DNA from: Streptomyces anulatus
Lineage (GTDB): Bacteria; Actinomycetota; Actinomycetes; Streptomycetales; Streptomycetaceae
NCBI RefSeq assembly: GCF_014650675.1
Contig: NZ_BMVK01000010.1
Location: forward strand, 62,001-126,000
DNA length: 64,000 bases
Reading direction: 5' to 3'
Shown: piece after piece, positions 33,129 to 42,217 of the stretch
How the letters are laid out: every line of letters starts with the position of its first letter
Numbering within the stretch: position 1 is the stretch's first letter
Made by a program: the position numbers and the translations under genes
The notes under the pieces: generated by a model
Told to the model about the DNA's origin: nothing
What the model saw: only the letters and a program-made list of their open reading frames with translations
Databases searched by the model: none

Positions 33129-34397
33129 GTGCGTATTCTGCTGGTCGAACCCGCCGTCTACACCCCGGACGGCCTGGACAAACGCGAGATGCGGCCCTCG
33201 CAGCTGATTTCCCTCACGCTGCCCTACCTGGCCGCCATGGTGCCGCCCGACTGGGAGGTCGACCTGGTCTACGAGGTCTGCGAGGACCTGGAACGGGACT
33301 ACGACCTCGCTTCCTACGACCTCGTAGGCATCACCACCCAGACCATCCAGCTCAAGCGGACCCTGGAACTCGCCCGCATGATCCGCAGGCAGGGTCCCCG
33401 CGTCGTCATCGGAGGCCCCGCCACCGTCGAGGACAACCACAGCCTGGTCCCGGTGATCAGCCGTTTCTGCGACTCCGTCGTCGTCGGTGAGGCCGACGTG
33501 CTGTGGCGTCACCTGATCGCCGACCTGGCCAGGGGTGAACTCAAGGAGATCTACCAGAGCCATGAGCCGGTGCCGATGGCGGGACACCCGCTTCCCCGCT
33601 TCGACCTGGTCGACTTCAACAAGATCGCGACGCCGCACGTGCTGCCGTCGTTTACCGCGCGCGGCTGCCCACGGCGGTGCACGTTCTGCAGCGAGGTTCT
33701 CTACAGCAAGTGGCGCTACCGTCCCGTCGACGACGTGCACCAGGAACTCCTCGCCTACCGCGACCGGTTCGGCATACCCCGCGTGGTGTTCCGCGACGAC
33801 GACTTCCTGGTCTTCCCCAAGCGCTCCAAGGAACTCCTCGGCCGCCTGGCGGGGGAAGGCATCGAGTGGGGATGCCAGACCGACTTCAACCTCGCCCGCC
33901 ACCCCGACGTCGTACAGTCGGCGCTCGACGGCGGCATGCGGGTGGCCTCTTTCGGCGTGGAGAGCGTCCGGGAGAAGAACCGCGAGTTCACCGAGAAGAC
34001 CTTCTTCACCATCCCCGAGGCCGAGGAGCTGCTCCTGCGGCTGCACGAGGCCGGAGTGGAGACACAGGTCAATGTCATCTTCGGCTTCGACTGGGACGAC
34101 CCCGACGTCTTCGAGGAGACCTACGAGTTCGCCCTGCGCACCAAGGTCTCCCGGCTGTTCCTGAGCGTCCTCTACCCGATCCCCGGCACCCCGCTCTACG
34201 AGCACCTCGCGCGGGAGGGACGACTGCTCGAAAAGCGTCCCCAGGGCATTGACGACCCGCTGGCCGTGACCTTCACCCCCAAGCTGTTGACGCCGGACCA
34301 GCTCGTCGAGGGCTATCTCGACGTCGAACGGCGCTTCGCCGAGACCGATCTGACCGGCCGCAACTACTGGCTCGGCAAGGACCTCGTCGTCGTCTGA
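33129..34397 (+). CDS. Radical SAM protein with B12-binding-like N-terminal domain
   Basis: A 422-residue radical SAM enzyme. The [4Fe-4S] cysteines are Cys180, Cys184 and Cys187 in ARGCPRRCTFCSEVLY. The N-terminal ~150 residues have the Rossmann pattern of cobalamin-binding domains (ITTQTIQLKRTLELARMIRR, VVIGGPATVEDN) but no visible DxHxxG lower-ligand motif. The C-terminal part resembles the B12-radical SAM methylase/rearrangement class (FGVESVREKNREF, VIFGFDWDDPD). It may methylate an unactivated carbon or rearrange the sugar. GTG 33129 with GAGGAG just upstream is preferred over ATG 33102, which lacks a ribosome binding site. Confidence 0.88.
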   Translation: MRILLVEPAVYTPDGLDKREMRPSQLISLTLPYLAAMVPPDWEVDLVYEVCEDLERDYDLASYDLVGITTQTIQLKRTLELARMIRRQGPRVVIGGPATVEDNHSLVPVISRFCDSVVVGEADVLWRHLIADLARGELKEIYQSHEPVPMAGHPLPRFDLVDFNKIATPHVLPSFTARGCPRRCTFCSEVLYSKWRYRPVDDVHQELLAYRDRFGIPRVVFRDDDFLVFPKRSKELLGRLAGEGIEWGCQTDFNLARHPDVVQSALDGGMRVASFGVESVREKNREFTEKTFFTIPEAEELLLRLHEAGVETQVNVIFGFDWDDPDVFEETYEFALRTKVSRLFLSVLYPIPGTPLYEHLAREGRLLEKRPQGIDDPLAVTFTPKLLTPDQLVEGYLDVERRFAETDLTGRNYWLGKDLVVV

Positions 34398-34448
34398 CCC
34401 CGTGCCGCGGAGCGCGTGCGCCCGAACCCTTTGAACGTGAGGAGATTC

Positions 34449-35348
34449 ATGACTGCCGTCAGTGTGGTCGTGCCCACCCGTGACCAGGCGTCCCGCCTGG
34501 AGGCGACGCTGCACGCGTTCACCCGCCAGGATGCACCGCCCGGCGGCTGGGAAATCGTCGTGGTGAACGACGGTTCGAGCGACACCACCGCCGACGTGCT
34601 GCGGGCCGCCGCCCGGCACCTGCCGCTGCGCGCGGTCCACACCTCCGGCGAAGGCCGGGCCGCCGCCAGGAACACCGGCGTGCGGACCGCCGAGGGAGAG
34701 GTCGTCGTCTTCTGCGACGGGGACCGCGCACCGGTACCCGGCTACGTGCGTGCGCATGCTCACGCCCACGTCGACGGGGGACGGCGGGTCGTGGTCGGCG
34801 ACGTCAAGGAGCTGTACCTCAGCGGCTTCGAAGAACGCCTTGCCGAGATCAAGGAATTGCTCACGGTCGACGGGGAGGCGCTGCGGCGCCGCTCCCGCAC
34901 TCCCATGTTCGTGAAGAAGGTCTGCGACGTCTACGACACCTCAGGACGGACCGTGTCGCCGGTGCGCTGGCTCAGCTTCCTGTCCGGCAACGTCTCGCTG
35001 CGCCGCGACCTCTATGACCGGGTCGGTGGATTCGACGAGAGCTTCAGCGGCTGGGGTCTCGAACACCTGGAGCTCGGCTACCGCCTCGTCGCGCACGGCG
35101 CCGCGTTCCTGCACTGCGCCGCCGCCCGCAACGACCACTTCGCGCACGGCAGACCCGTCGGGTTCTACCGCGCGTCCCTGGAGAGCTCGGCCGCGCGGTT
35201 CGAGCGCAAGCACCCAGAGGTACCGGCGCGGCTGCTGCTCGCACTGACGCTGGACGGGATGTCCCTGACGGAGTTCGAGAAGGCAGTGACGGAGTTCGCG
35301 GAGCCTGCGTCCGTCCACGAGGACGAGCCGGCACGAGAGGAGCGGTGA
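34449..35348 (+). CDS. GT2-family glycosyltransferase with C-terminal GT7-like domain
   Basis: A 299-residue GT-A glycosyltransferase. VSVVVPTRDQASRLEATLHA starts the fold, IVVVNDGSSDTTADVL binds the nucleotide, and FCDGDRAPVPGYV is the DxD-like metal site. The C-terminal FLSGNVSLRRDLYDRVGGFD and FSGWGLEHLELGYRL is the GT7C module, normally GW(G)xEDxEL; the usual catalytic Asp is His here. ATG start with GGAG five bases upstream. A second glycosyltransferase in the cluster implies at least a disaccharide or a glycosylated core. Confidence 0.88.
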   Translation: MTAVSVVVPTRDQASRLEATLHAFTRQDAPPGGWEIVVVNDGSSDTTADVLRAAARHLPLRAVHTSGEGRAAARNTGVRTAEGEVVVFCDGDRAPVPGYVRAHAHAHVDGGRRVVVGDVKELYLSGFEERLAEIKELLTVDGEALRRRSRTPMFVKKVCDVYDTSGRTVSPVRWLSFLSGNVSLRRDLYDRVGGFDESFSGWGLEHLELGYRLVAHGAAFLHCAAARNDHFAHGRPVGFYRASLESSAARFERKHPEVPARLLLALTLDGMSLTEFEKAVTEFAEPASVHEDEPAREER

Positions 35349-35350
35349 GT

Positions 35351-37087
35351 ATGCGGCAACGGCTGAGCCAGTACTTCCTGACGGCGCACGAACCCGCCGA
35401 CCCGGTGTGCGTGGTGCGCCACCACCACGACGACGCCGCTCCCACTGTCGTACTCCTGACCGGACTCGCCCTGTCGATGAGCGAGCCGCGCTACCTGTGG
35501 TCGATCCTGGCCCGCAGACTGCGCGCACGCGGCCTCAACGTCGTGCAGTACGACCATCCGGGCCACGCGGACAGCGCGGCCACCGGCCGCCCGGCCACCT
35601 GGCCCGGGGTACGGCACGCGGCCCGCGCCGTCGTTGCACACGCCCGCGCGACCGGTGCCGGACCCGTGTCCGTGATCGGCTGCGGACTCGGCAACGTGCT
35701 GGCCGCCGAGCTGCTCACGACCGGCGAGGCCGCCTCGGGACTGCTCGTCTGTCCCGACCTCGCGCTGTGGCGGACCGGCACCGACGCCGCTCCCGGGGAA
35801 CTCGCAGCTCTCGCCGCCCGGGGCCGTGCGGCTCCCGACGAACTCCAGGACAGTTTTGTCGCCGCGGCGCTCCTCGACGCGGCCGTGGGGGAGCCCTACC
35901 AGCCGCCGCAACCCGCGGGACCGGTCGACGCCGCACTCCTCGCGGCGGCGGCTCCCGCGGCGTGGACCGCCTTTGCGGCCCTGCCCGGCACCCGCACCCT
36001 GGTCGTCGCGGCCACCCCCGAGGACCAGCAGTGGACCCGCGCCGCCGGTCTGCCGCTGCGGGAGATCGTCCACCGGCCGGACAAGTGGGCCCCGAGCTGG
36101 CACTGGGAACACGAGCCGCGCGAGACGGTGATGACGGCCGCGGTGGACTTCCTGACCGACGGCGCCGCCGGACCCGTACCGGCCGAGGCTCCTGCCTCCG
36201 GACCAGCTGCCGCCGACCGCACCCCCTACACCGGCCGTACCGCCGACTCCGTTCCCGGACCCGGGAGTTCCGTCATCAGCTCGGTGCACTTCGGCTCCGA
36301 CGGCGACGAACTCCTCGGCATCCTGCACACACCCGATCTCGGCGCGGCCTCCGGACCCTGGCCGATCTGCCTGATCTACGAACCCGGCAACCCCGGCCAG
36401 CGCGTCGACATCCACGAGTGCGGCACCCTCCTCGCACACGCGGGTGCCGAGCGCGGACTGCCTGTCTTCCGGTACGACAGCCGGGGTACCGGCGTCAGCG
36501 ACGGCACCTTCACGCATACCACCTGGAGCCGCCGCCTGGCGGACCTGCGCGCGGCCGTGGGCCAGCTGCGCACCCAAGGGGTCGCCGAACGGTTCGTCGT
36601 CGTCGGCAACAGCGCGGGAGCCAGGCTCGCCGCGATGGCCGCGCACGCCTTGCCCGAGGTTGACGGCGTCGTGCTGTGGGGACCGATCCTCGACGAGGAG
36701 GACGGCGAGGGACCCGCTCCCCGGCTGCACCGCGTCGACGGCACCCTCGCCGCCGCCTGGTGCGGCCTGTGGCTGGGTGTCGCCTACACCCGCGACGACC
36801 GCGGCCGTGACTACCCCGCGCTGCTGCGCGACAGCGGCGTACCGGTGTGCGTCGTCTACGGCACCGAGGAACTGGACCACCCCGACGGCACCACCCGCCT
36901 CATGCTCGACGGGACCGGGACCCGTCCCGACTGGCAACTGCACGTCGTCGACGGCAGCCACGGCTTCTCCGCGAGCGGCCTGGCCACGGCCGTGGCGGCC
37001 ACCACCGCGTGGACGGCCACCGCCTTTGCACCCGCCCGACCGGCCGGCGCCGAAACCGTGTTGGAGGTACCGACCCATGACCGATGA
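35351..37087 (+). CDS. Double alpha/beta-hydrolase protein, N-terminal half inactive
   Basis: A 578-residue protein with two alpha/beta-hydrolase folds. In the first (~1-275) the nucleophile elbow reads VIGCGLGNVLA, with glycine (Gly112) where serine should be. In the second (~300-578) VVVGNSAGARLAAMA carries a normal nucleophile (Ser421), with PVFRYDSRGTGVSDG and a late VVDGSHGF histidine, as in exosortase-system/acyl-transfer hydrolases. The N-half is therefore a pseudo-enzyme and only the C-half should hydrolyse or transfer an ester/thioester. It could offload the ACP-bound acyl group onto the sugar. ATG 35351 (AGGAG eight bases upstream) is preferred to the overlapping GTG at 35345. Confidence 0.82.
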   Translation: MRQRLSQYFLTAHEPADPVCVVRHHHDDAAPTVVLLTGLALSMSEPRYLWSILARRLRARGLNVVQYDHPGHADSAATGRPATWPGVRHAARAVVAHARATGAGPVSVIGCGLGNVLAAELLTTGEAASGLLVCPDLALWRTGTDAAPGELAALAARGRAAPDELQDSFVAAALLDAAVGEPYQPPQPAGPVDAALLAAAAPAAWTAFAALPGTRTLVVAATPEDQQWTRAAGLPLREIVHRPDKWAPSWHWEHEPRETVMTAAVDFLTDGAAGPVPAEAPASGPAAADRTPYTGRTADSVPGPGSSVISSVHFGSDGDELLGILHTPDLGAASGPWPICLIYEPGNPGQRVDIHECGTLLAHAGAERGLPVFRYDSRGTGVSDGTFTHTTWSRRLADLRAAVGQLRTQGVAERFVVVGNSAGARLAAMAAHALPEVDGVVLWGPILDEEDGEGPAPRLHRVDGTLAAAWCGLWLGVAYTRDDRGRDYPALLRDSGVPVCVVYGTEELDHPDGTTRLMLDGTGTRPDWQLHVVDGSHGFSASGLATAVAATTAWTATAFAPARPAGAETVLEVPTHDR

Positions 37088-37541
37088 CCACGCCGCGCAA
37101 CACCACGAAGGGATCTCTGAACAGAACCCTGAACGGAGCCAAGAACGAAGTTCGTCGACCGGCCCGAAACAGGCCAGCGAAACCCCCCGCGGCCAGCGCG
37201 CCGTCGACCGCACCCGTCCGCCCCAGTGGCGCCAGGACCCGCTGCGCATCGAGCAGACCGAGTGCATCAGCTGCGACGCCTGCGTCGAGGCCTGCCCGTC
37301 CCAGTTCGGCGCCGTCTTCAACCTGGGTCGCGGCGGCATGGCGATCCTGCCCGAACTCTGCTCCGGCTGCGGCAAGTGCCTGCCTCCGGTGTGTCCCGTG
37401 GACTGCATCTACCCGGACGAGGAATGGCAGCCCGCTCCCGAACAGTGGTGGCAGGAGCCGTTCGGCCCGCACGACCCCTACGTGCTGGAGGACGGCACCC
37501 GCCGTCCCCCCGTACAACCGACCCGGATCCGGCGCTGGTGA
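37077..37541 (+). CDS. 2[4Fe-4S] ferredoxin
   Basis: A 154-residue protein. After a disordered, polar N-terminal ~60 residues come two cluster motifs, CISCDACVEACPSQFGA and CSGCGKCLPPVCPVDCIYP. The C-terminal WQPAPEQWWQEPFGPHDP extension is unusual. GGAGGT nine bases upstream of the ATG; the gene overlaps the hydrolase end by 11 bp. A dedicated ferredoxin is the natural reductant for the radical SAM enzyme encoded 2.7 kb upstream. Confidence 0.9.
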   Translation: MTDDHAAQHHEGISEQNPERSQERSSSTGPKQASETPRGQRAVDRTRPPQWRQDPLRIEQTECISCDACVEACPSQFGAVFNLGRGGMAILPELCSGCGKCLPPVCPVDCIYPDEEWQPAPEQWWQEPFGPHDPYVLEDGTRRPPVQPTRIRRW

Positions 37542-37572
37542 GCGCGGCAGGGACAGCGATGAGGAGGCGATG

Positions 37573-39042
37573 ATGCGCGACCCGGCCGCCGTGGTGAGGG
37601 CCTACGACATCCGTGGAGTGGTGGACGAGGAACTGGACGAAGAACTGGCCGAAAGATTCGGTGCGGGTTTCGTCGGCCTGGTGGACGAACCCGAGGTGGT
37701 CGTCGGACATGACATGCGCCACTCCTCACCCCGCCTAGCTGAGGCGTTCGTACGAGGTGTGCTGGGCCAGGGCCGCGACGTCGTACGCATCGGCCTGGCC
37801 AGCACCGACATGCTCTCCTACGCCTCGGCGGCCCTGGGCCGTCCCGGCGCGATGATCACCGCGAGCCATAACCCGCCCGAGTACAACGGCATCAAGCTGT
37901 GCCGCGCGCACGCCGCTCCCGTCGGCTGGGGCACCGGCCTTCGCACCCTGCTCGACGCCGCGCGCACTCCACCCCCGGCGCCCGCAGCCCGCACCGGCAC
38001 CGTCCGGGACCGGCCGATGCTCGCCGCGTACGGTGACCATCTCCTCTCCCTCGCCGCGCCGGACGGGGTGCCGGTGCGGCGGGTGACGGCCGTGGTCGAG
38101 GCCGGCGGCGGCATGGCGGGACTCACCGTCCCCGCCGTCCTCGGCGGGTTGTCCGTCGACGTGATCCCGCTGAACTTCACCGTGGACGGGACCTTCCCGC
38201 ACCCTGACGCCGACCCCATGAAACCTCGGTACACGGCGGCGCTGCGCGCCCGCGTCCGCGAGGCCCGCGCCGATGTTGGCTTCGCCTTCGACGGGGACGC
38301 GGACCGCTGCGTGGTCGTCGACGAGCACGGCGAGACGGTGCCCGCGAGTGCAGTCGGCACGCTCCTCGCCGGACGCGCACTAGCCCGGCAACCAGGCGCC
38401 GCCGTCGTGCACAGCGTGGTCACGTCCCGCTCCCTCGCCGAGGAGGTGACCGTGCTCGGCGGCCGTCCGGTGCGCTCCCGCGTCGGCCACTCGTACATGA
38501 AACGGGAGATGGCACGGCACCGAGCCGTGCTCGGCGTTGAGCACTCCGCGCACTACTACTTTGGCGACTTCTGGAACGCGGACTCCGGACTCCTCGCGGC
38601 GCTGCACGTCCTCGCCGCCCTGAGCGCCACCCCCGCGCCGGTGTCCACGCTCATCGACCGCCGCACCCGCTACACCACCCTGCCGGAGACCACGATCGGC
38701 GTCGCCGACCCCGACGAGCGGCTGCGTGAGGTCGCCCGCGTGGCCTCGATCCTTCCCGGCAACGTCTGCGACTGGCTCGACGGACTCACGGTGCACCGTC
38801 CGGACGGCGCCTGGTTCAACCTCAGACCCTCCAACACCGAGTCCCGAGGCCTGCTGCGGCTCAACGTGGAGGCTCCCGACGCGTCGGCCGCCAGATCGCT
38901 GCGAGCCGAGGTCCTCGCGCTCGTCGAGGCCGAGGCGACACCACCCGCGGCACCCGACCCTTCGGCGTCCCCGGCGCCACGCGCACCCTCCGCCTCGGTT
39001 TCCCTGACCGCTCCTGCTTCCCGGCTTCCCCGGCTTCCCTGA
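37573..39042 (+). CDS. Phosphomannomutase/phosphoglucomutase-like alpha-D-phosphohexomutase
   Basis: A 489-residue mutase. VRAYDIRGVVDEEL opens the protein, the phosphoserine is in MITASHNPPEYNGIKL, metal-binding Asp residues are in FAFDGDADRCVVVDEHG, the sugar-specificity loop is GVEHSAHYYFGDFWNADSG (GEhSgH-type), and the phosphate-binding loop is NLRPSNTESRGLLRLNVE. It is complete. In bacteria such enzymes interconvert hexose 6- and 1-phosphates. In this operon, which lacks a heptose kinase, it may instead move phosphate from C7 to C1 of heptose, or simply supply mannose 1-phosphate. An A/P/S-rich tail of ~35 residues follows the fold. Confidence 0.88.
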   Translation: MRDPAAVVRAYDIRGVVDEELDEELAERFGAGFVGLVDEPEVVVGHDMRHSSPRLAEAFVRGVLGQGRDVVRIGLASTDMLSYASAALGRPGAMITASHNPPEYNGIKLCRAHAAPVGWGTGLRTLLDAARTPPPAPAARTGTVRDRPMLAAYGDHLLSLAAPDGVPVRRVTAVVEAGGGMAGLTVPAVLGGLSVDVIPLNFTVDGTFPHPDADPMKPRYTAALRARVREARADVGFAFDGDADRCVVVDEHGETVPASAVGTLLAGRALARQPGAAVVHSVVTSRSLAEEVTVLGGRPVRSRVGHSYMKREMARHRAVLGVEHSAHYYFGDFWNADSGLLAALHVLAALSATPAPVSTLIDRRTRYTTLPETTIGVADPDERLREVARVASILPGNVCDWLDGLTVHRPDGAWFNLRPSNTESRGLLRLNVEAPDASAARSLRAEVLALVEAEATPPAAPDPSASPAPRAPSASVSLTAPASRLPRLP

Positions 39043-39133
39043 CCACCTTGATCGCCCTGATCGACTCGTTCACCCCACCCGCCCCGCCGTCCGCGTCCGC
39101 GGCCCCGGCACAGCCAAGGAGTGCGATCACCTC

Positions 39134-40228
39134 GTGACCACGACCGACGGACCCACCACACCCGCGCAGTCCGGCACCCCGCAGGGTGAGGACGAGTCGA
39201 CGGCCCGCCTGTGGCAGCTGGCCTTCGGCTCCATGCCCGCTCAGATCATCCATGCCGCCGTACGCCTCGGCCTGCCCGACCAGCTGGCCGAAGGACCCCG
39301 CACCTGCGCCGAACTCGCCCGTGCCTGCGGCGCCGACGAGACGGCACTGCGCCGCCTGCTGCGCGGCATGGCCGGCACCGGCATCGTCACACCCGACGGC
39401 GGACCCGACCGCTACGTCCTCACCCCGATGGGCCGACCGCTCCGCTCCGACGTACCCGACTCGCTGTGCGCCATGGTGCTGCTCTTCGCCGGTGAAGCCA
39501 TGTGGCGCAGCTGGGGTGACCTCGCCGAGACAGTACGCACCGGCAGCAACGGCTTCGAGCGCATCCACGGCGTGCCCTACTTCACGTACTACACCCAGAA
39601 CCCCGACGAGGACGCCATGTTCAACGCCGCGATGGGAGAGGACACCAAAGCGGTGGGCCCGGCCCTCGCCCAGGGATACGACTTCTCCTGGTGCGACACC
39701 GTCGTGGACATCGGCGGCGGTAACGGCGCCCTGCTCAGTCGGATCCTTGAAGCCCACCCCCGCCTGAAGGGCATTGTGTTCGACCGGCCCGAAGTCCTGC
39801 CGCAGACCCGGAAACTGATCGCCGACGCAGGCCTATCCGACCGCTGCACGGTCGTCGGCGGCGACGCCTTCGAAGCGGTGGTGCCTGGCGGCGACCTGTA
39901 CGTGATCAAGAGCGTGCTGCACGACTGGGACGATGACTACGTGCTCAAGCTGCTGCGCAACTGCCGTGACGTCATCGCGGACGACGGCCGCATCCTCGTC
40001 ATGGAGCCGTTGATGCCGCCCCGCACCGATGACCTCGGACCCGCCCACGGCATCGTCACCACCGACATGGACCTCCTGGTGACCACACGGGGACGGGTAC
40101 GCACCGAGAGCGAGTTCGCGGAGCTCTTCGAGGCCGCCGGGTTCCGGCACACGATGACCCGCAAACTCGCCGACCACGGCCACCTCGAAGCCCAATACCA
40201 CAGCGTCGTGGAAGGCAAACCCGCCTGA
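39134..40228 (+). CDS. O-methyltransferase (Methyltransf_2 family)
   Basis: A 364-residue COMT/DmpM-type enzyme with an N-terminal winged-helix dimerisation domain (PAQIIHAAVRLGLPDQLAEG, TCAELARACGADETALRRLL) and a catalytic domain with VVDIGGGNGALLSRIL (SAM), FDRPEVLP, and the KSVLHDWDDDYVLKLLRNC helix carrying the His/Asp catalytic dyad. These act on phenolic, enolic or sugar hydroxyls. GTG start with AAGGAG 12 bases upstream. One of three or four methyltransferases in this cluster. Confidence 0.9.
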   Translation: MTTTDGPTTPAQSGTPQGEDESTARLWQLAFGSMPAQIIHAAVRLGLPDQLAEGPRTCAELARACGADETALRRLLRGMAGTGIVTPDGGPDRYVLTPMGRPLRSDVPDSLCAMVLLFAGEAMWRSWGDLAETVRTGSNGFERIHGVPYFTYYTQNPDEDAMFNAAMGEDTKAVGPALAQGYDFSWCDTVVDIGGGNGALLSRILEAHPRLKGIVFDRPEVLPQTRKLIADAGLSDRCTVVGGDAFEAVVPGGDLYVIKSVLHDWDDDYVLKLLRNCRDVIADDGRILVMEPLMPPRTDDLGPAHGIVTTDMDLLVTTRGRVRTESEFAELFEAAGFRHTMTRKLADHGHLEAQYHSVVEGKPA

Positions 40229-40322
40229 ACACCGACTCCTCCCTGGACGGAACCCGCCCGCAGACCCCGCGGAACCCGTCCGGAACACCCCGCAGACCCC
40301 TGGAGAAAGGACGCGCATCCGC

Positions 40323-41291
40323 ATGCCCGAAACCGGAAACCACGCACCCTACGGCGGACCCTCACCCGCGGACTTCGCGCTGACGGTGCAGCGCACCACC
40401 GCCGCCGCGATCGCCACCCTTACGAACGGCAGCGCGGCACCGGACGCGCAGGCGGCGGGCGAGGCCACCGCCCGGCTGTGGCGGCCTCTCGTCGGCGCGG
40501 CCGTCGCCGCACCCGGCACCCCGACTCCGCAGTGGCGGCTGCCCGCCCACGTCGACACCGACGTCGGCGTCCTCCAGATCGAGGGCGGCGACACCATCAT
40601 CCGACCCGAACTCGCCGAGACCCGCCGCTGGGAGGCCGACGAGGACGCGGCGATCCGCAAGACCGTCACCGCCGGTACCACCGTCCTGGACATCGGTGCG
40701 CACATCGGCTACTTCAGCCTCCTGATGTCCCAGCTCGTGCAGTCCCACGGCCGGGTCATCGCCGTCGAGGCCGACGCCTGGAACCACCAGATGCTCGTAC
40801 AGAACCTGGTGCGCAACAACGCGTCCAACGTCATCCCGGTGTTCGCCGCGGCCGGCTACCGGCCCGGCATCGCCCACCTGCGCCGTGACAAGGACGGCAA
40901 CACCGGTGACCACCGGGTCCTCGACGAGCCCAGCGAACTCGGCCACCCGGTACCCGTGATCGCCCTGGACGACATCCTCGACGACGTCCCCGAGATCGAC
41001 TTCATCAAGGTCGACCTGCAAGGCGGCGACCACCTCGCGATCCAGGGAATGCAGCGCACCCTGCGACGCTGCCGGCCCACCCTGCTCGTCGAGTTCTGGC
41101 CGCCCGGCATCCGCGAGCGCGGCGCCGACCCGGTGGAAGTGCTGCGGATCTACTCCGGCCTCGGCTTCACCCGCGACATCGTCGACGACCTTGACATTGA
41201 TCCCGCCCTGCCCGACGAAGAGTTCGTACGCGCCGCGGAGGAGACGGAACGCGAGTTCGTGAACCTCTTCCTGACACCCGGCCCGCAGTAA
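40323..41291 (+). CDS. FkbM-family methyltransferase
   Basis: A 322-residue protein whose core (~residues 115-285) is a Methyltransf_21/FkbM domain: GTTVLDIGAHIGYFSLLMSQ for SAM binding, VIAVEADAWNHQMLVQNLVR, and the FkbM hallmark DFIKVDLQGGDHLAIQGMQR. FkbM enzymes O-methylate sugars, fatty acyl or polyketide hydroxyls. The ~100-residue N-terminal extension is variable. ATG start, 94 bp after the preceding methyltransferase. Confidence 0.9.
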   Translation: MPETGNHAPYGGPSPADFALTVQRTTAAAIATLTNGSAAPDAQAAGEATARLWRPLVGAAVAAPGTPTPQWRLPAHVDTDVGVLQIEGGDTIIRPELAETRRWEADEDAAIRKTVTAGTTVLDIGAHIGYFSLLMSQLVQSHGRVIAVEADAWNHQMLVQNLVRNNASNVIPVFAAAGYRPGIAHLRRDKDGNTGDHRVLDEPSELGHPVPVIALDDILDDVPEIDFIKVDLQGGDHLAIQGMQRTLRRCRPTLLVEFWPPGIRERGADPVEVLRIYSGLGFTRDIVDDLDIDPALPDEEFVRAAEETEREFVNLFLTPGPQ

Positions 41292-41392
41292 CCCCCGGTG
41301 CCACACGCGACCGCCGTCCCGCACCCCGGCGGCGGTCGCACCCGGATCTTCGGCCCGAGCCACGCTCAGGACCCTCGTGGAAGGGGAGCACT

Positions 41393-42118
41393 ATGAGCAC
41401 CAACCAGTCCCGCACCCCGCACCCCCGCATCGGCACCAGGCAACCCGAACCCACCCGCACCGGCACCCGTCCCCCGGCGCTGCTCCTGGACTCCGGAGGA
41501 GTGCTGATCCTGCTCGACGGAGAGGTCCTCGCCCACCACGGCAAGCGCCTCGGACTGCGCCTCGACGCCGTCACCGCACAGCACGCCGTGGCCCTCGCCG
41601 CCCGCGACCAGGACCTGGAGGACGAACCGGCCTCCGGCCCACGTCCATTCACCCACCGCTGGGCCGAACACGCCGGCTGCTCACCCGACGCCGCCGAAGC
41701 ACTGTGGCGCACCGTGCGACACGAAGTGGACGACACAGTGCTGTGGAGTGTCGTCAACCCTGAGGCCGTGCCCTTCCTCGACGCCCTCCCCAGCCGCGTA
41801 CAGCGCTACGTCGTCAGCAACGCCGACGGCCACGCCCACGCCGAACTCGCCAGAGCGGGACTGCTCGACCGCCTCGACGGCGTCCTCGACTCGTGTGCCG
41901 TCGGCATCGCCAAACCCGACCCGAGGATCTTCAGGATGGCCGCCGTTGCCCTGGGCCGACCCATGGAGCAGTGCCGCTACGTCGGCGACACCCTCGACGG
42001 CGCCCCCCACCTCCTGCCCGCCACGGTCCTCTACGACCCCCTCGGCATCTACCCCGACAACAGCGCGGGCTACGCCCGCATCCGCAAACTCTCCGAACTC
42101 CTCGACACCCTCGACTGA
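41393..42118 (+). CDS. HAD-superfamily hydrolase (HAD-IA)
   Basis: A 241-residue HAD protein. Motif I is LLLDSGGVLILLDG (Asp nucleophile; the second Asp is Gly, as in the YihX-like subgroup), motif II VVSNADGH, motif III GIAKPDPRIFRMAA, motif IV YVGDTLDGA. It probably removes phosphate from a sugar phosphate. The cluster thus has two HAD phosphatases, this one and the GmhB-type protein. The N-terminal ~28 residues are a proline-rich extension. Confidence 0.85.
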   Translation: MSTNQSRTPHPRIGTRQPEPTRTGTRPPALLLDSGGVLILLDGEVLAHHGKRLGLRLDAVTAQHAVALAARDQDLEDEPASGPRPFTHRWAEHAGCSPDAAEALWRTVRHEVDDTVLWSVVNPEAVPFLDALPSRVQRYVVSNADGHAHAELARAGLLDRLDGVLDSCAVGIAKPDPRIFRMAAVALGRPMEQCRYVGDTLDGAPHLLPATVLYDPLGIYPDNSAGYARIRKLSELLDTLD

Positions 42119-42217
42119 TCCCTCCTCCGCCCCCGCGACCAGTTCGCCCGCCGACCCCACGGCGGGCGCCTGCCAACCGGACACCCCACCAGTCAAGGAA
42201 AGAAGGCCGGAACAGAC

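Noticed and set aside
35165..37408. A 747-codon minus-strand frame opposite the hydrolase and ferredoxin genes
   Set aside because: Antisense artefact; the plus strand has catalytic motifs and cysteine clusters in frame.
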